33,811 nt of DNA from Firmicutes bacterium AM41-11 (GCA_003480165.1 QUIQ01000018.1:1-33811); one strand, 5' to 3'; positions 1-7,943 are shown, counted from the first letter of the stretch. A program made the numbers and translations. The notes: generated from the sequence alone by a model not told the origin.

Positions 1-277
1 TTGGTAATGTTCCGATATTCGATAATCCCAAATTAATGGATACTGAATTGATACTCTCTTGATTAATAAGAACTCTATTGATTGCATTTAATTTGAATTC
101 AGGTGTGTAGCGATGGTAATCATGCTTAACAATATCCAATCCATGTGCATCTATTAAACAAACAAGATATTTAATACCAGACTTGTTTATTCCATATTCT
201 AAAGAGAGACATGGAATAGGTGTTCCTTGTTTTCTCTTCTGGTAAATTTCAATCTTCTGTTTTTCTGTTAATTTCAT
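1..277 (-). CDS. IS3-family transposase OrfA, helix-turn-helix protein (partial, C-terminus beyond window)
   Basis: About 92 codons are visible from an ATG at 277, preceded by AGGAGG at 295-290. The protein starts MKLTEKQKIEIYQKRKQG and carries a GINKSGIKYLVCLIDAHGLDI stretch at about residues 29-49. That is the helix-turn-helix pattern of OrfA proteins in the IS150 branch of the IS3 family, followed by a YTPEFKLNAI segment that usually begins a second HTH. OrfA binds the element ends, and a frameshift normally joins it to the OrfB integrase domain, which would lie to the left and is not visible. I see no frameshift or stop in the visible part, so the copy may be intact. The family call is from recognised motifs, not a database search. 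Confidence 0.8.
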   Translation of the reverse strand, partial: MKLTEKQKIEIYQKRKQGTPIPCLSLEYGINKSGIKYLVCLIDAHGLDIVKHDYHRYTPEFKLNAINRVLINQESINSVSINLGLSNIGTLP

Positions 278-282
278 ATAAA

Positions 283-335
283 AAGTGAACCTCCTAAATT
301 GAACTTTCACTTTGTTCAACTTTTGGGGTTCACTT
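283..335 (-). repeat. Nested inverted repeats covering the transposase ribosome binding site
   Basis: Outer arms AAGTGAACC (283-291) and GGTTCACTT (327-335) are perfect complements. Inside them TTGAAC (299-304) pairs with GTTCAA (314-319). In an RNA read leftwards, the outer stem covers part of the AGGAGG of orfA (290-295). The structure is seen directly; its effect on translation is inferred. Confidence 0.7.
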
Positions 336-349
336 CAACAGGCCTTTTT

Positions 350-1084
350 TTATTTTAAATGATTAAATTCGTTTTCTTTTTCAGCTGGTAAGGCAAACTC
401 AGAATAGACATCTTGTGCCATATAACTTGTCTTAGACATCATTTCTTTTCCCATACGATCCAAACGTAAACGATCCGTTTTACTAGGATTGGTTGGATTC
501 AATAAGAATAAAGAAATCATATAATAGTTCTTATTCGCCACATCATAAATATTGTAATCGATCTCATATTTATATTGCGTATCTCCATCCATAATCGTTT
601 GAACTTGCTCCAAATAATTATCTGATTTTCCGCGGAACGTAATATAGTTGGAATTGCTGTACTCACCATTATTTTTTAAACCATCAGCCATTTCTTCCAT
701 ACCCACCATCGGAATGGAATCCATATTAGCACCTTTGCCGCTTTCGGCTACACTAATCACAAGTGAGGCAGAAATATCATCGTATTGAACCCCATTAAAC
801 GTATAGATTTTGGCATTCGATTTTTCATTGGTCGTTTGCGATTTAACCGTCATACCCTTTGGTAACAATAAATCCTGATCAACACCATCCAAATGAAATT
901 TTGAATCTGCTGCAACATAGGTATATTTTGATTTCTTTTTCTTTGTTTGACTTGTTTGTTCTGTTTGGTCTTCTTTACTTGATTTTTGTCCTGTAAAAAT
1001 ATTCATTCCAAGAGACAAGATCATCAATATGACAATCACAAGTGCCAGAATTCGAATAAACCAAACCCGTATTCTTTTTCCCAT
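350..1084 (-). CDS. Membrane-anchored extracytoplasmic protein of unknown function
   Basis: A 244-residue protein starting after a good GAGGAGT site. Residues 7-31 form one hydrophobic segment preceded by Lys/Arg, which fits a signal anchor. No lipobox cysteine is visible. A Lys/Ser/Gln-rich linker (about 34-53) follows, then a soluble domain rich in Tyr, Asn and Asp that should lie outside the membrane. I do not recognise the domain. It is the last gene behind the DJ-1, glutamate-cysteine ligase and ATP-grasp genes, only 23 bases after the ATP-grasp stop, so it is probably co-transcribed. Whether it shares their function is unknown. Its downstream terminator seems interrupted by the insertion sequence at 340. 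Confidence 0.75.
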   Translation of the reverse strand: MGKRIRVWFIRILALVIVILMILSLGMNIFTGQKSSKEDQTEQTSQTKKKKSKYTYVAADSKFHLDGVDQDLLLPKGMTVKSQTTNEKSNAKIYTFNGVQYDDISASLVISVAESGKGANMDSIPMVGMEEMADGLKNNGEYSNSNYITFRGKSDNYLEQVQTIMDGDTQYKYEIDYNIYDVANKNYYMISLFLLNPTNPSKTDRLRLDRMGKEMMSKTSYMAQDVYSEFALPAEKENEFNHLK

Positions 1085-1107
1085 AATAACTCCTCAATTC
1101 AGGCTCA

Positions 1108-2412
1108 TTATACCACAAACAAAGTTGGAATCGTACGCTCGTTGTATTGCGAAGAAATAATTCCTGAATCGCTCAAACGCGAATAAACCCCCGCAAATTG
1201 ACCATTAAAAGTATATAGGCCCGTCATATTCGTAAAGCGCTGAAAATGATCCGAGCGGGCTAGATCAATATTCCATGTCTTATACGGAGAAATATAGCTT
1301 TGAACAATGTAATCTTTATTCTTAAAATCAGCTACTACCTTCTCCCATTGTTTTTGATCCAAATCGACCCCAGCCCAAACACCTTTAGCGCCATAAGAAT
1401 CTTTTGGTTTAATAATCCATTGGTCTTTATCTTTCAAATCAATCGGTAAAGAATCATCTAATTCATATGTAGCGGGACAATGTTTGGCAATAAAAGTTTT
1501 CTGCGCTTCTGTAAAGTATTTTTGCAGATAAGGATGAAAAAGAACTTTCATAATTTCTTTATGATGGACGATCTGGGTTTGAAAAGCCCCCACCAGGCAA
1601 ACTGTGTCTTCCTGGACAGCTTGAATAAAAGCCTGGCAATTGGCATAGTCTTCCATAATATCTGAGGTGACCGCTCTACGATAAATCATATCGATAGGAC
1701 GTTTGGTATGTTTAGAAAGTAAACGATGATTTTCATAGACAAGATCATGAATATCTAAGACTTCACAAGTACAACCATACGCTTTAAACACTTCTTGAAA
1801 AACATATAATTCATTTAAATACGCATGATGTAAAAAATCTACAATCGCAATCATTGGTTTATCTGGTACTTTTGGATCTTCTTTGGCAATGGACAAAAAA
1901 GCTTTAGCCCAAGCTTGCACCAGCTCCAAAAATTCATAGTGCCGCTTATCTTTTTGTAAGATGTTATGCATCGAAAAGATTTGATTCAATCTTTCATTTT
2001 CATTCATTGCTGCTGTACCATCAGTATTAAACTCGCAAAAATGAAAATCCTTGGTTTCTTCATTATAAAAAATATCAATGCGACAAATTGGAATAGCTTC
2101 TTTATATCTCGGTTGACATAGAATCAAATCCTCTAATGTTTGAGAAAATGGGAATAAAGCACGCACTTTCTCATCTTTGCGATAGGCTTGAATCACTTTT
2201 TCAAAAATCGCATAAGTGACCGATACGATCTCTTGAAAGATTTTTTTATCTTCTTGCGTAAAAAACTTGGGGATATGCAACGTATGTGTATAATTATTTC
2301 CACCTGCATTCAATTCACTATCAATAATGGCATTATTGATTTCTAAAGCACTCATTTTTGATTCAACCATGTGCTGTTCAATATATGTTCGATATTCGTC
2401 TTCTATTTTCAT
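1108..2412 (-). CDS. ATP-grasp amide ligase, glutathionylspermidine-synthase-like or circularly permuted type
   Basis: This 434-residue protein has the marks of an ATP-grasp ligase, which joins a carboxylate to an amine or thiol through an acyl phosphate. Seen: R111/D113 in CRIDIF, the acidic CEFNTDG at 126-132, YRRAVTSD at 244-251, the Gly-rich loop KPKDSYGAKGV at 335-345, and a C-terminal SRLSDSGIISSQYNER stretch with likely metal or nucleotide ligands. The order resembles glutathionylspermidine synthase and circularly permuted ATP-grasp enzymes rather than GshB or GshF. Its ATG overlaps the stop of the glutamate-cysteine ligase gene by four bases, which implies translational coupling. By analogy it may extend gamma-glutamylcysteine, perhaps with glycine to make glutathione, or with another amine. 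The acceptor cannot be read from sequence. Confidence 0.75.
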   Translation of the reverse strand: MKIEDEYRTYIEQHMVESKMSALEINNAIIDSELNAGGNNYTHTLHIPKFFTQEDKKIFQEIVSVTYAIFEKVIQAYRKDEKVRALFPFSQTLEDLILCQPRYKEAIPICRIDIFYNEETKDFHFCEFNTDGTAAMNENERLNQIFSMHNILQKDKRHYEFLELVQAWAKAFLSIAKEDPKVPDKPMIAIVDFLHHAYLNELYVFQEVFKAYGCTCEVLDIHDLVYENHRLLSKHTKRPIDMIYRRAVTSDIMEDYANCQAFIQAVQEDTVCLVGAFQTQIVHHKEIMKVLFHPYLQKYFTEAQKTFIAKHCPATYELDDSLPIDLKDKDQWIIKPKDSYGAKGVWAGVDLDQKQWEKVVADFKNKDYIVQSYISPYKTWNIDLARSDHFQRFTNMTGLYTFNGQFAGVYSRLSDSGIISSQYNERTIPTLFVV

Positions 2413-3605
2413 AATTCGCCTATATGTTTCCTTTGAAGAATGCGTTTTTCTAATGGAGCTAACAGAAGTAAATCTTCTTCATCCAGTCCTTTTTTAGCAT
2501 CTTCTAATAATTGTTCGCAAAATACATCACAACGGTAACCATAAACATCCGCTTGCCATCCATCTTTACGAATTGATGCGATCGTTGCATGTATGGCATC
2601 AATGGAATGAGCCAGACCCGCATATTTTTCCACTGTTTCACCGCGATAAAATAAGCCTTTCAAAAAAGCACAATAAGCCATGGTTTCATTCAAAGGCATT
2701 GAATCTGCACTGCGAATTTCAATAAAGTTTTTCGTTCGAATATTCGGGAAAACCATCGAGAGATAATGCGCAATGGCTTGATCTGACCAACCATATTCCT
2801 TTGCGACTTCGCGACACGTTTTATCTTGCACAGAAAGATAGGCATCTTCCTTGGTATGCATCAAAATCAATGGAGCGTTTAAAACATAATTGGCATAGCT
2901 TTGATAGCCAAAATCATCTGCAAATAAATCATCCACAATGCGGCAACGATCGGGATCTGTACCTTGCCAAATTGAATCCCGCAATAAAAGATCCGTATTC
3001 TTTTTACCAGCATAGTACCAGGAATCAAAACAGAGAAAGGCAAAAACCGGATGCAAGAGATTAGCCATACGCATTTTCTTTACATAATCTTTTTCATCCG
3101 CATAGTCAACGGAAACATGAACCGCTGCCGTTCCTTTCATCATTTCCTTGCCTCTTGTTCCATGGTTTTGAAAATATGCTTCCATCAAGGCATAACGAGC
3201 TTTTTGAATTCTAGGAAAGGAATCCACATCTACTGTTGGCAAGCCACCTGCATAGACAATTTCATAACCTTTTTCATCAACAAATTCTTCAATTGGTTTC
3301 ATGGCTTTCTGATAAGCGGTTTGAATTCGTTTTAAATCCGCCGTATACAAAAACGACAATTCCAATTGACAACCAGGTTCCAAAGTAATCAAAGTCTCTT
3401 CATTTTCTAAAGCCACACAATGACCAGCTTCATAGACCGCTTGGGGATAGTCTGGTTCCAGTAATTTAAACAATTCTTCAATCGTTGCATAAGGCATAGG
3501 TAATCCTGTTTTCTTATGCAACACAAAATGTTCAACTTCTAATCCAATACCACCCGTTTGACGCTTTTTTTCACCACTTCGAATAAACTCAGTGATCAAA
3601 TCCAT
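2409..3605 (-). CDS. Glutamate-cysteine ligase, GCS2 / plant-type (EgtA-like) family
   Basis: A 398-residue enzyme of the carboxylate-amine ligase GCS2 fold, which joins the gamma-carboxylate of glutamate to an amine, classically cysteine, with ATP. Signature pieces: GIGLEVEHF at 19-27 (E23 and E25 as likely metal ligands), ITLEPGCQLELS at 73-84, MKGTAAVHVSVDY near 155-167, an IWQGTDPDRCR segment, and IEIRSADSMP near 300. These match the plant-type and EgtA branch, not the gamma-proteobacterial GshA branch or the fused GshF common in Firmicutes. It overlaps the DJ-1 gene by 17 bases upstream and the ATP-grasp gene by 4 downstream, so the three are one transcription unit. The substrate is inferred and another gamma-glutamyl acceptor is possible. 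Confidence 0.85.
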   Translation of the reverse strand: MDLITEFIRSGEKKRQTGGIGLEVEHFVLHKKTGLPMPYATIEELFKLLEPDYPQAVYEAGHCVALENEETLITLEPGCQLELSFLYTADLKRIQTAYQKAMKPIEEFVDEKGYEIVYAGGLPTVDVDSFPRIQKARYALMEAYFQNHGTRGKEMMKGTAAVHVSVDYADEKDYVKKMRMANLLHPVFAFLCFDSWYYAGKKNTDLLLRDSIWQGTDPDRCRIVDDLFADDFGYQSYANYVLNAPLILMHTKEDAYLSVQDKTCREVAKEYGWSDQAIAHYLSMVFPNIRTKNFIEIRSADSMPLNETMAYCAFLKGLFYRGETVEKYAGLAHSIDAIHATIASIRKDGWQADVYGYRCDVFCEQLLEDAKKGLDEEDLLLLAPLEKRILQRKHIGEL

Positions 3606-4131
3606 AATAAACTGACTCCTTTACCTTGTCGGTATGTTCTTTTCCGCATAAGAGCTCCAACAACGCAAAACCAAACTCCACACTGGCTGCTGCCGAACAA
3701 GCTGTAACAATATTGCCATCTCTAACAACATAAGCCGAATGGAATGTACCGCCAAAGTCATCATTCATCGCCGCAAAACAAGTATAGTTCTTACCTTTTA
3801 ATAAACCTTCTTGACCTAAAATCGTTGGAGCTGCACAAATAGCTCCAATCATTTTATTTTCCGTAAATTCATGAATCAATTTCAATGCCACAGGATTTTT
3901 CCGCATCGTGGCATGTTGTGGTCCCCCAGGAACGACTAAACAATCGGCCTTATCAAAGTCATAATCCGCATAATAGATAGATGGGGTATATTGAATACCA
4001 AATCGCCCTACTGCCTCTTCGGTACACAAGCGTACAAGATCTACATCTACGCCACCTCTTTTTAATAAAGCAATGGGACCCATGGTCTCTAATTCTTCAT
4101 ATCCGTTTTCTACTAAAACTACTGCTCTCAT
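3589..4131 (-). CDS. DJ-1/PfpI family protein
   Basis: A 180-residue single-domain protein of the DJ-1 superfamily. Cys99 in GAICAAP sits in the nucleophile elbow, and acidic residues in NGYEELE (9-15) supply the partner Glu of DJ-1. Family members act as glutathione-independent glyoxalases, deglycases or redox sensors. I chose the ATG at 4131, because AGAGGTGAC lies five bases before it. A GTG at 4140 is in frame but overlaps that site. It is the first gene of the operon with glutamate-cysteine ligase and an ATP-grasp ligase. That suggests a link between a low-molecular-weight thiol and carbonyl or oxidative stress, which is inference. Confidence 0.87.
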   Translation of the reverse strand: MRAVVLVENGYEELETMGPIALLKRGGVDVDLVRLCTEEAVGRFGIQYTPSIYYADYDFDKADCLVVPGGPQHATMRKNPVALKLIHEFTENKMIGAICAAPTILGQEGLLKGKNYTCFAAMNDDFGGTFHSAYVVRDGNIVTACSAAASVEFGFALLELLCGKEHTDKVKESVYYGFDH

Positions 4132-4157
4132 TTTTGTCACCTCTCATAGTTATTCCT

Positions 4158-4186
4158 AGTATACTCCAACCCCAAAAACCCTGCAA
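4158..4186 (-). promoter_or_regulatory. Promoter of the DJ-1 / glutamate-cysteine ligase operon
   Basis: On the minus strand TTGCAG (4186-4181) and TATACT (4163-4158) are 17 bases apart, about 30 bases before the DJ-1 start. This is a near-consensus sigma-A promoter. The divergent HdeD-like gene has its own TATACT at 4245-4250. Confidence 0.65.
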
Positions 4187-4270
4187 TTTTGGTGAACTCC
4201 AACAATTTCTTTCATCTGTATATCGGGATTTATCGAAAGAAGCGTATACTAAAAGTAAGAGGTGAGAATC

Positions 4271-4852
4271 ATGAAAACATTTCTCAAAGAAAGCCAAAAA
4301 GAAATCATTCTTGGCGCCCTGTTTTATATTCTAATCGGACTTGCACTCATTATTTTTGATATATCTATTCTAACCACTTGTATTAAAGTGATTGGTGGCA
4401 TATTAATTCTTTTCGGTGCTTATCAATTATATGTATTTTTTATTCGCCGTCTCAATTTATCAAGTATCCCTTTGATTTTTGGCGTCTTTCTATGTGCCAT
4501 CGGATTCTTATTAATTAGAAACCCGCATTTTATTATTAAGACAGCTTCCATTTGTACAGGTATTATTCTTATTTTCAATGCCGTCATACATATTCAAGCC
4601 AGTTTGATTCAAAAAGACTATGGCTATGACAAATGGAAAGGTGGTCTCATTTATAGCGCCATCCTCTTAATCATCGGTTGTATCTTCTTCTTTAGTCCTA
4701 TCAAGTCAGCCCAAACTGTATTAAAAATCAGTGGTGTGCTTTTGATCATCCAAGGTCTTGTCTTATGGATCACGCAACATCGTATCAATTCTTTTATCAA
4801 AAAAGCTGATCAATCAGACGACTATATTGAAGGCGAATACAAAGAACTTTAA
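4271..4852 (+). CDS. HdeD / DUF308-like membrane protein
   Basis: A 193-residue integral membrane protein with about six hydrophobic helices in pairs, short loops and a charged C-terminal tail ending DDYIEGEYKEL. The length, the repeated GGILILFGAYQLY-like segments and the loop pattern fit the HdeD (DUF308) family, first known from acid resistance in enterobacteria; its role in Firmicutes is not settled. The ATG at 4271 was chosen because AGAGGTGA ends six bases before it, and a GTG at 4262 falls inside that site. It is transcribed alone from a TATACT promoter at 4245-4250 and ends at a strong hairpin, divergent from the DJ-1 operon. Confidence 0.75.
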   Translation: MKTFLKESQKEIILGALFYILIGLALIIFDISILTTCIKVIGGILILFGAYQLYVFFIRRLNLSSIPLIFGVFLCAIGFLLIRNPHFIIKTASICTGIILIFNAVIHIQASLIQKDYGYDKWKGGLIYSAILLIIGCIFFFSPIKSAQTVLKISGVLLIIQGLVLWITQHRINSFIKKADQSDDYIEGEYKEL

Positions 4853-4877
4853 AAGCTCATCATTTGGATGAGCTTTT
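4851..4877 (+). terminator. Intrinsic terminator after the HdeD-like gene
   Basis: Perfect 11-base arms AAAAGCTCATC (4851-4861) and GATGAGCTTTT (4867-4877) with a five-base loop run into a T tract. Confidence 0.85.
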
Positions 4878-4914
4878 TTCTTATTGTATTCAAAAAGGCG
4901 CTTTTTTAGCTTTC

Positions 4915-4943
4915 TTGCAAAGTCGTATGAAACACGTTAGAAT
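4915..4943 (+). promoter_or_regulatory. Promoter of yigZ, placed for a leaderless mRNA
   Basis: TTGCAA (4915-4920), 17-base spacer, TAGAAT (4938-4943). The next six bases are followed directly by the yigZ ATG, so the expected start of transcription falls on the start codon. Confidence 0.6.
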
Positions 4944-4949
4944 GGCTTT

Positions 4950-5549
4950 ATGCCAAGAATCTTAGAAGACTGTAGTTCAACCATAGAAATCAAAAAAAGT
5001 AAGTTTATTACTTACTTACATCGTACAAATGATGAACTCGAAGCAAAAGAGTATTTGCGTCTTATAAAAAAAGAACATCCGCAGGCAAACCATCATTGCA
5101 GTGCCATGATCATTGGCTCCATCGTTCGTTCCAATGACGACGGAGAACCCAGTCAAACAGCGGGACATCCCATGTTAGATGTTTTACTACATCATGAAAT
5201 GCAAGATATATTAGCCGTTGTTGTTCGCTATTTTGGCGGAACCAAATTAGGAACCGGAGGTTTAGTACGCGCCTATAGTTCCAGTGTACAAGAAGCGCTA
5301 AACAAAGCCACCCTAACCGAATCCCAAATGGTATCTCGATATCGCATCTTTTTCCCTTATGACTTGATTGGAAAATTCGATCATTATTTTCGCAGTCATG
5401 AGATTGAAGTCACATGGAAAGATTACCAGGAAAAAGTCGAATATCAATTTATTTCGCAAAACGACATTACAACAGATATTCAAGAATTATCCAATGGTCA
5501 AGTCCAACCGGAATTCTTAGAAACCATTGAAATGGAACGTCCCATTTAG
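4950..5549 (+). CDS. yigZ: YigZ / IMPACT family protein
   Basis: A 199-residue member of the YigZ/IMPACT (UPF0029) family. The N-terminal domain has KKSKFITYLH (15-24), the hallmark SNDDGEPSQTAGHPML (61-76), VVVRYFGGTKLGTGGLVRAY (90-109) and then a smaller C-terminal domain with a ferredoxin-like fold in known structures. Eukaryotic IMPACT regulates Gcn2; the bacterial role is still poorly defined, with links to ribosomes and translation. No Shine-Dalgarno precedes the ATG. A sigma-A promoter ends six bases before it, so a leaderless message is predicted. It heads a three-gene plus-strand unit with a small membrane protein and an acetyltransferase. Confidence 0.92.
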   Translation: MPRILEDCSSTIEIKKSKFITYLHRTNDELEAKEYLRLIKKEHPQANHHCSAMIIGSIVRSNDDGEPSQTAGHPMLDVLLHHEMQDILAVVVRYFGGTKLGTGGLVRAYSSSVQEALNKATLTESQMVSRYRIFFPYDLIGKFDHYFRSHEIEVTWKDYQEKVEYQFISQNDITTDIQELSNGQVQPEFLETIEMERPI

Positions 5550-5561
5550 AAAGAGGTCCTC

Positions 5562-5810
5562 ATGGAATTAATCGCATTCTATCTCGTATTATTTCTAATC
5601 TTATTATTATTTATTAAATTACTGCCTTTTCTAATTCCCGTATTCATCATCATCTATATTGTGAGTTTATTCTTTGGATGGAGAGTTCGTAAAAATATCC
5701 ATACATATACCTTTACAAATGACGATACATCCAACTATACAAGCAATCCACCAAAACAAGATGCCATAGATGCCGAATATACGGAAACAGAAGAGGATTC
5801 CAATGATTGA
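5562..5810 (+). CDS. Small membrane protein of unknown function
   Basis: An 82-residue protein. Residues 1-42 are almost entirely Leu, Ile, Phe and Val, forming one long or two close membrane helices. They are followed by a basic WRVRKN turn and a hydrophilic tail rich in Thr, Asp and Glu, probably cytosolic. I do not recognise a family. It starts 12 bases after yigZ behind AGAGGT and overlaps the acetyltransferase gene by eight bases, so all three are probably one unit. Confidence 0.7.
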   Translation: MELIAFYLVLFLILLLFIKLLPFLIPVFIIIYIVSLFFGWRVRKNIHTYTFTNDDTSNYTSNPPKQDAIDAEYTETEEDSND

Positions 5811-6696
5811 GCATCATCCTAGAAATAAAGCAGAAGTACAAACCCTATTAGAAAAGGCCTTGTTGCATATGACATCCGAACAAATTCAACATTGGATGCT
5901 CTTTCAATTTCAACCAGAAGATATGTATTGTTTCTATATTGAAGAGCAACTAGTCTCCGTTATTCAAATGGAAAGTCATGCCGTCTGCATCCAAGGAAAA
6001 AAAGTGGCCGTCAATCAAATTACCATGGCCGCAACCCATCCCGACTACCAACAAAAAGGGCACTTTTCGACGTTGTTGAAAGCTTGTTTAGAGCAAGCCA
6101 GCTATACAACATTCTTTACCTTTTGTACCACAAACTTTCCTTTGCTGTTTTTACATCATGGCTTCGAACGAATTTCTACTAGCAAGCGGGTTCAAATTCA
6201 AGCTAAGGATTTATCCCAAAAAGTATATGGAACCATTCTTCATTCAAATAAGGATACTTACGAACTATATCAAAAATTCTTATCGTATTTTGAAGCAAGT
6301 ATTCTTTATACAAAAGAAGAATGGGAACAAAAACTTGCCTATGCCACTGCCAATCGGTATCAAGCACTCACAATCAAAGAAAACGATGAATTGCGTGCCT
6401 TCTTTTTATACCAGATAAAAGATCATCGTGCTTATGTAGAAACATGCATCTATTTAGACAGCTTAGCTTTACTAGATGGATTAAATTATCTTGCCCAACA
6501 AAGTGAAACCATTCTCTGTACGATTGGACAAGATGAACGCATTGAAAAAATCGTTCCCATTCATTATCCACGGCAAAAAGATTCCATCTTAGTTCACTGT
6601 AATGACAGCAAGAGTTTCAAACGTTATTTTGCAACGAAAAAAACCAATATGACAGAATTCTTTGATGCCTTAAATCCTATCTGGAACAATATATAA
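5803..6696 (+). CDS. GNAT-family N-acetyltransferase (two-domain)
   Basis: A 297-residue protein. Residues 70-92, ending in ATHPDYQQKGHFSTLLKA, form the acetyl-CoA binding motif A of GNAT enzymes (Q/R-x-x-G-x-x-S/A type). FLHHGFERI further on matches the usual end of the fold. The long C-terminal half is like two-domain (Eis-like) GNATs. The substrate is unknown. I chose the ATG at 5803, since AGAGGA precedes it at the right distance; an in-frame upstream start at 5770 lies inside the preceding gene without a ribosome site. It is the last gene of the yigZ unit and ends in a hairpin shared with proA. Confidence 0.8.
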   Translation: MIEHHPRNKAEVQTLLEKALLHMTSEQIQHWMLFQFQPEDMYCFYIEEQLVSVIQMESHAVCIQGKKVAVNQITMAATHPDYQQKGHFSTLLKACLEQASYTTFFTFCTTNFPLLFLHHGFERISTSKRVQIQAKDLSQKVYGTILHSNKDTYELYQKFLSYFEASILYTKEEWEQKLAYATANRYQALTIKENDELRAFFLYQIKDHRAYVETCIYLDSLALLDGLNYLAQQSETILCTIGQDERIEKIVPIHYPRQKDSILVHCNDSKSFKRYFATKKTNMTEFFDALNPIWNNI

Positions 6697-6697
6697 A

Positions 6698-6715
6698 AAG
6701 GAGCTTATGCTCCTT
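6698..6715. terminator. Bidirectional terminator between the GNAT gene and proA
   Basis: AAGGAGC (6698-6704), loop TTAT, GCTCCTT (6709-6715), with A and T runs on both sides. It serves converging transcripts and reaches into the stop codon of proA. Confidence 0.75.
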
Positions 6716-7943
6716 ATTTTCGTATTTGTCCATTGCCAAAGATTTTATATTTAGTACTTGTCATTTCTTGTAAACCAATGGGTCCTCTGGCATGTAACTT
6801 TTGGGTACTAATGCCTACTTCTGCCCCAAAACCAAATTGTCCCCCATCAGTAAATCTTGTTGAGGCATTCTGATATACACAAGCTGAATCCAAGGCATCC
6901 ATAAAATAGCTTGCGTTTTCCTTATTCTCCGTAACAATACATTCGGAATGCTTGGTCGAATACGTATAAATATGTTCAATAGCTTCATCGATATCCGCAA
7001 CTACTTTCACATTACAAATCATGTCATCGTATTCGGTTCCATAATTTTCTTTTGTTGCCAATTGGCCATCTAAAACCATTAAACTTCTTTCATCTCCATA
7101 AATCTTTACGGCTTTAAATCGTGGTTTTAACTGGGTTAAAAAAGCTTCGGCAATATCCTTATGTACAAGAATTGTCTCAATCGCATTACAAACACTTGGT
7201 CGCTGCGTTTTCGCATTGACGGCAATCTCAACAGCCATATCCAAGTTGGCATCCTTATCGACATAAAGATGACATAAGCCAGCTCCTGTTTCAATAACAG
7301 GCACTTTCGCATTTTCTACGACATGGGAAATCAATCCTTTTCCCCCTCGCGGAATGACAACATCTACATGATTCCGATCACAAATCAACTCTGTCACCAC
7401 GGCATGATCCATCTTTTCAATACTGTAGATGGGATTGACAGGAAGGATATCTTGAACCGCTTCTTGCATCACTTTACTTAAAACCTGATTAGAATAGAAA
7501 GCTTCTTTTCCACCCTTTAAAATACAAACATTATTGGTTTTTAAGCAGATAGCCGCAATATCTACCGTCACATTGGGTCTAGCTTCATAGACAACACCAA
7601 CGGTTCCAATAGGGATACGAACTTGATGAATATCCAGTCCATTCGGACGATGAATCGTACGAATTTCCTGTCCAATAGGATCATCTAGCTGGGCAACCAT
7701 AGCTACACCATCCGCCATTTGATCAATTCTTTCTTCGTTCAACATCAATCGATCCAACATAGCTGGTCGCATACCATTTTTTCTTGCGGCATCCAAATCC
7801 TTTTGATTTGCCAGAAGAATGCGCTGTTTCTCATTACGTAAAGCTTGTTCGATGGCGTCCAAAGCTTGGATTTTGGTTTGCGTATCCACCAATTGAAAGG
7901 AGCGACAAGCTTGTTTGGCTTCAGTTAAAATATCTTCAATCAT
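6714..7943 (-). CDS. proA: Gamma-glutamyl phosphate reductase
   Basis: A 409-residue enzyme of the aldehyde dehydrogenase superfamily. It reduces gamma-glutamyl phosphate to glutamate semialdehyde with NADPH, the second step of proline synthesis. Recognised: PIGTVGVVYEARPNVT, VIPRGGKGLI, the catalytic Cys in RPSVCNAIETILVH, and the C-terminal FGFGAEVGISTQKLHARGPIGL and TSTKYKI segments. The ATG at 7943 is preceded by GGAGGG at good spacing; the longer frame to 7979 lies inside proB. It overlaps proB by eight bases, so the two are translationally coupled. No proC is in the window. Confidence 0.96.
   Translation of the reverse strand: MIEDILTEAKQACRSFQLVDTQTKIQALDAIEQALRNEKQRILLANQKDLDAARKNGMRPAMLDRLMLNEERIDQMADGVAMVAQLDDPIGQEIRTIHRPNGLDIHQVRIPIGTVGVVYEARPNVTVDIAAICLKTNNVCILKGGKEAFYSNQVLSKVMQEAVQDILPVNPIYSIEKMDHAVVTELICDRNHVDVVIPRGGKGLISHVVENAKVPVIETGAGLCHLYVDKDANLDMAVEIAVNAKTQRPSVCNAIETILVHKDIAEAFLTQLKPRFKAVKIYGDERSLMVLDGQLATKENYGTEYDDMICNVKVVADIDEAIEHIYTYSTKHSECIVTENKENASYFMDALDSACVYQNASTRFTDGGQFGFGAEVGISTQKLHARGPIGLQEMTSTKYKIFGNGQIRK

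Larger units (their letters stand above)
1..340 (-). mobile_element. IS3-family insertion sequence, 5' end only (cut by window edge)
   Basis: The block holds the start of an IS3-type orfA read leftwards and, before it, a terminal sequence. On the minus strand the element would begin TGTTGAAGTGAACCCC at base 340, with the TG start usual for IS3 ends. The other end and the target duplication lie outside the window. The boundary at 340 is inferred from the TG rule and from the sudden change to gene-tail sequence at 341. Confidence 0.75.

Noticed and set aside
4262..4270. GTG start for the HdeD-like gene
   Set aside because: The GTG is part of the ribosome site of the ATG at 4271.
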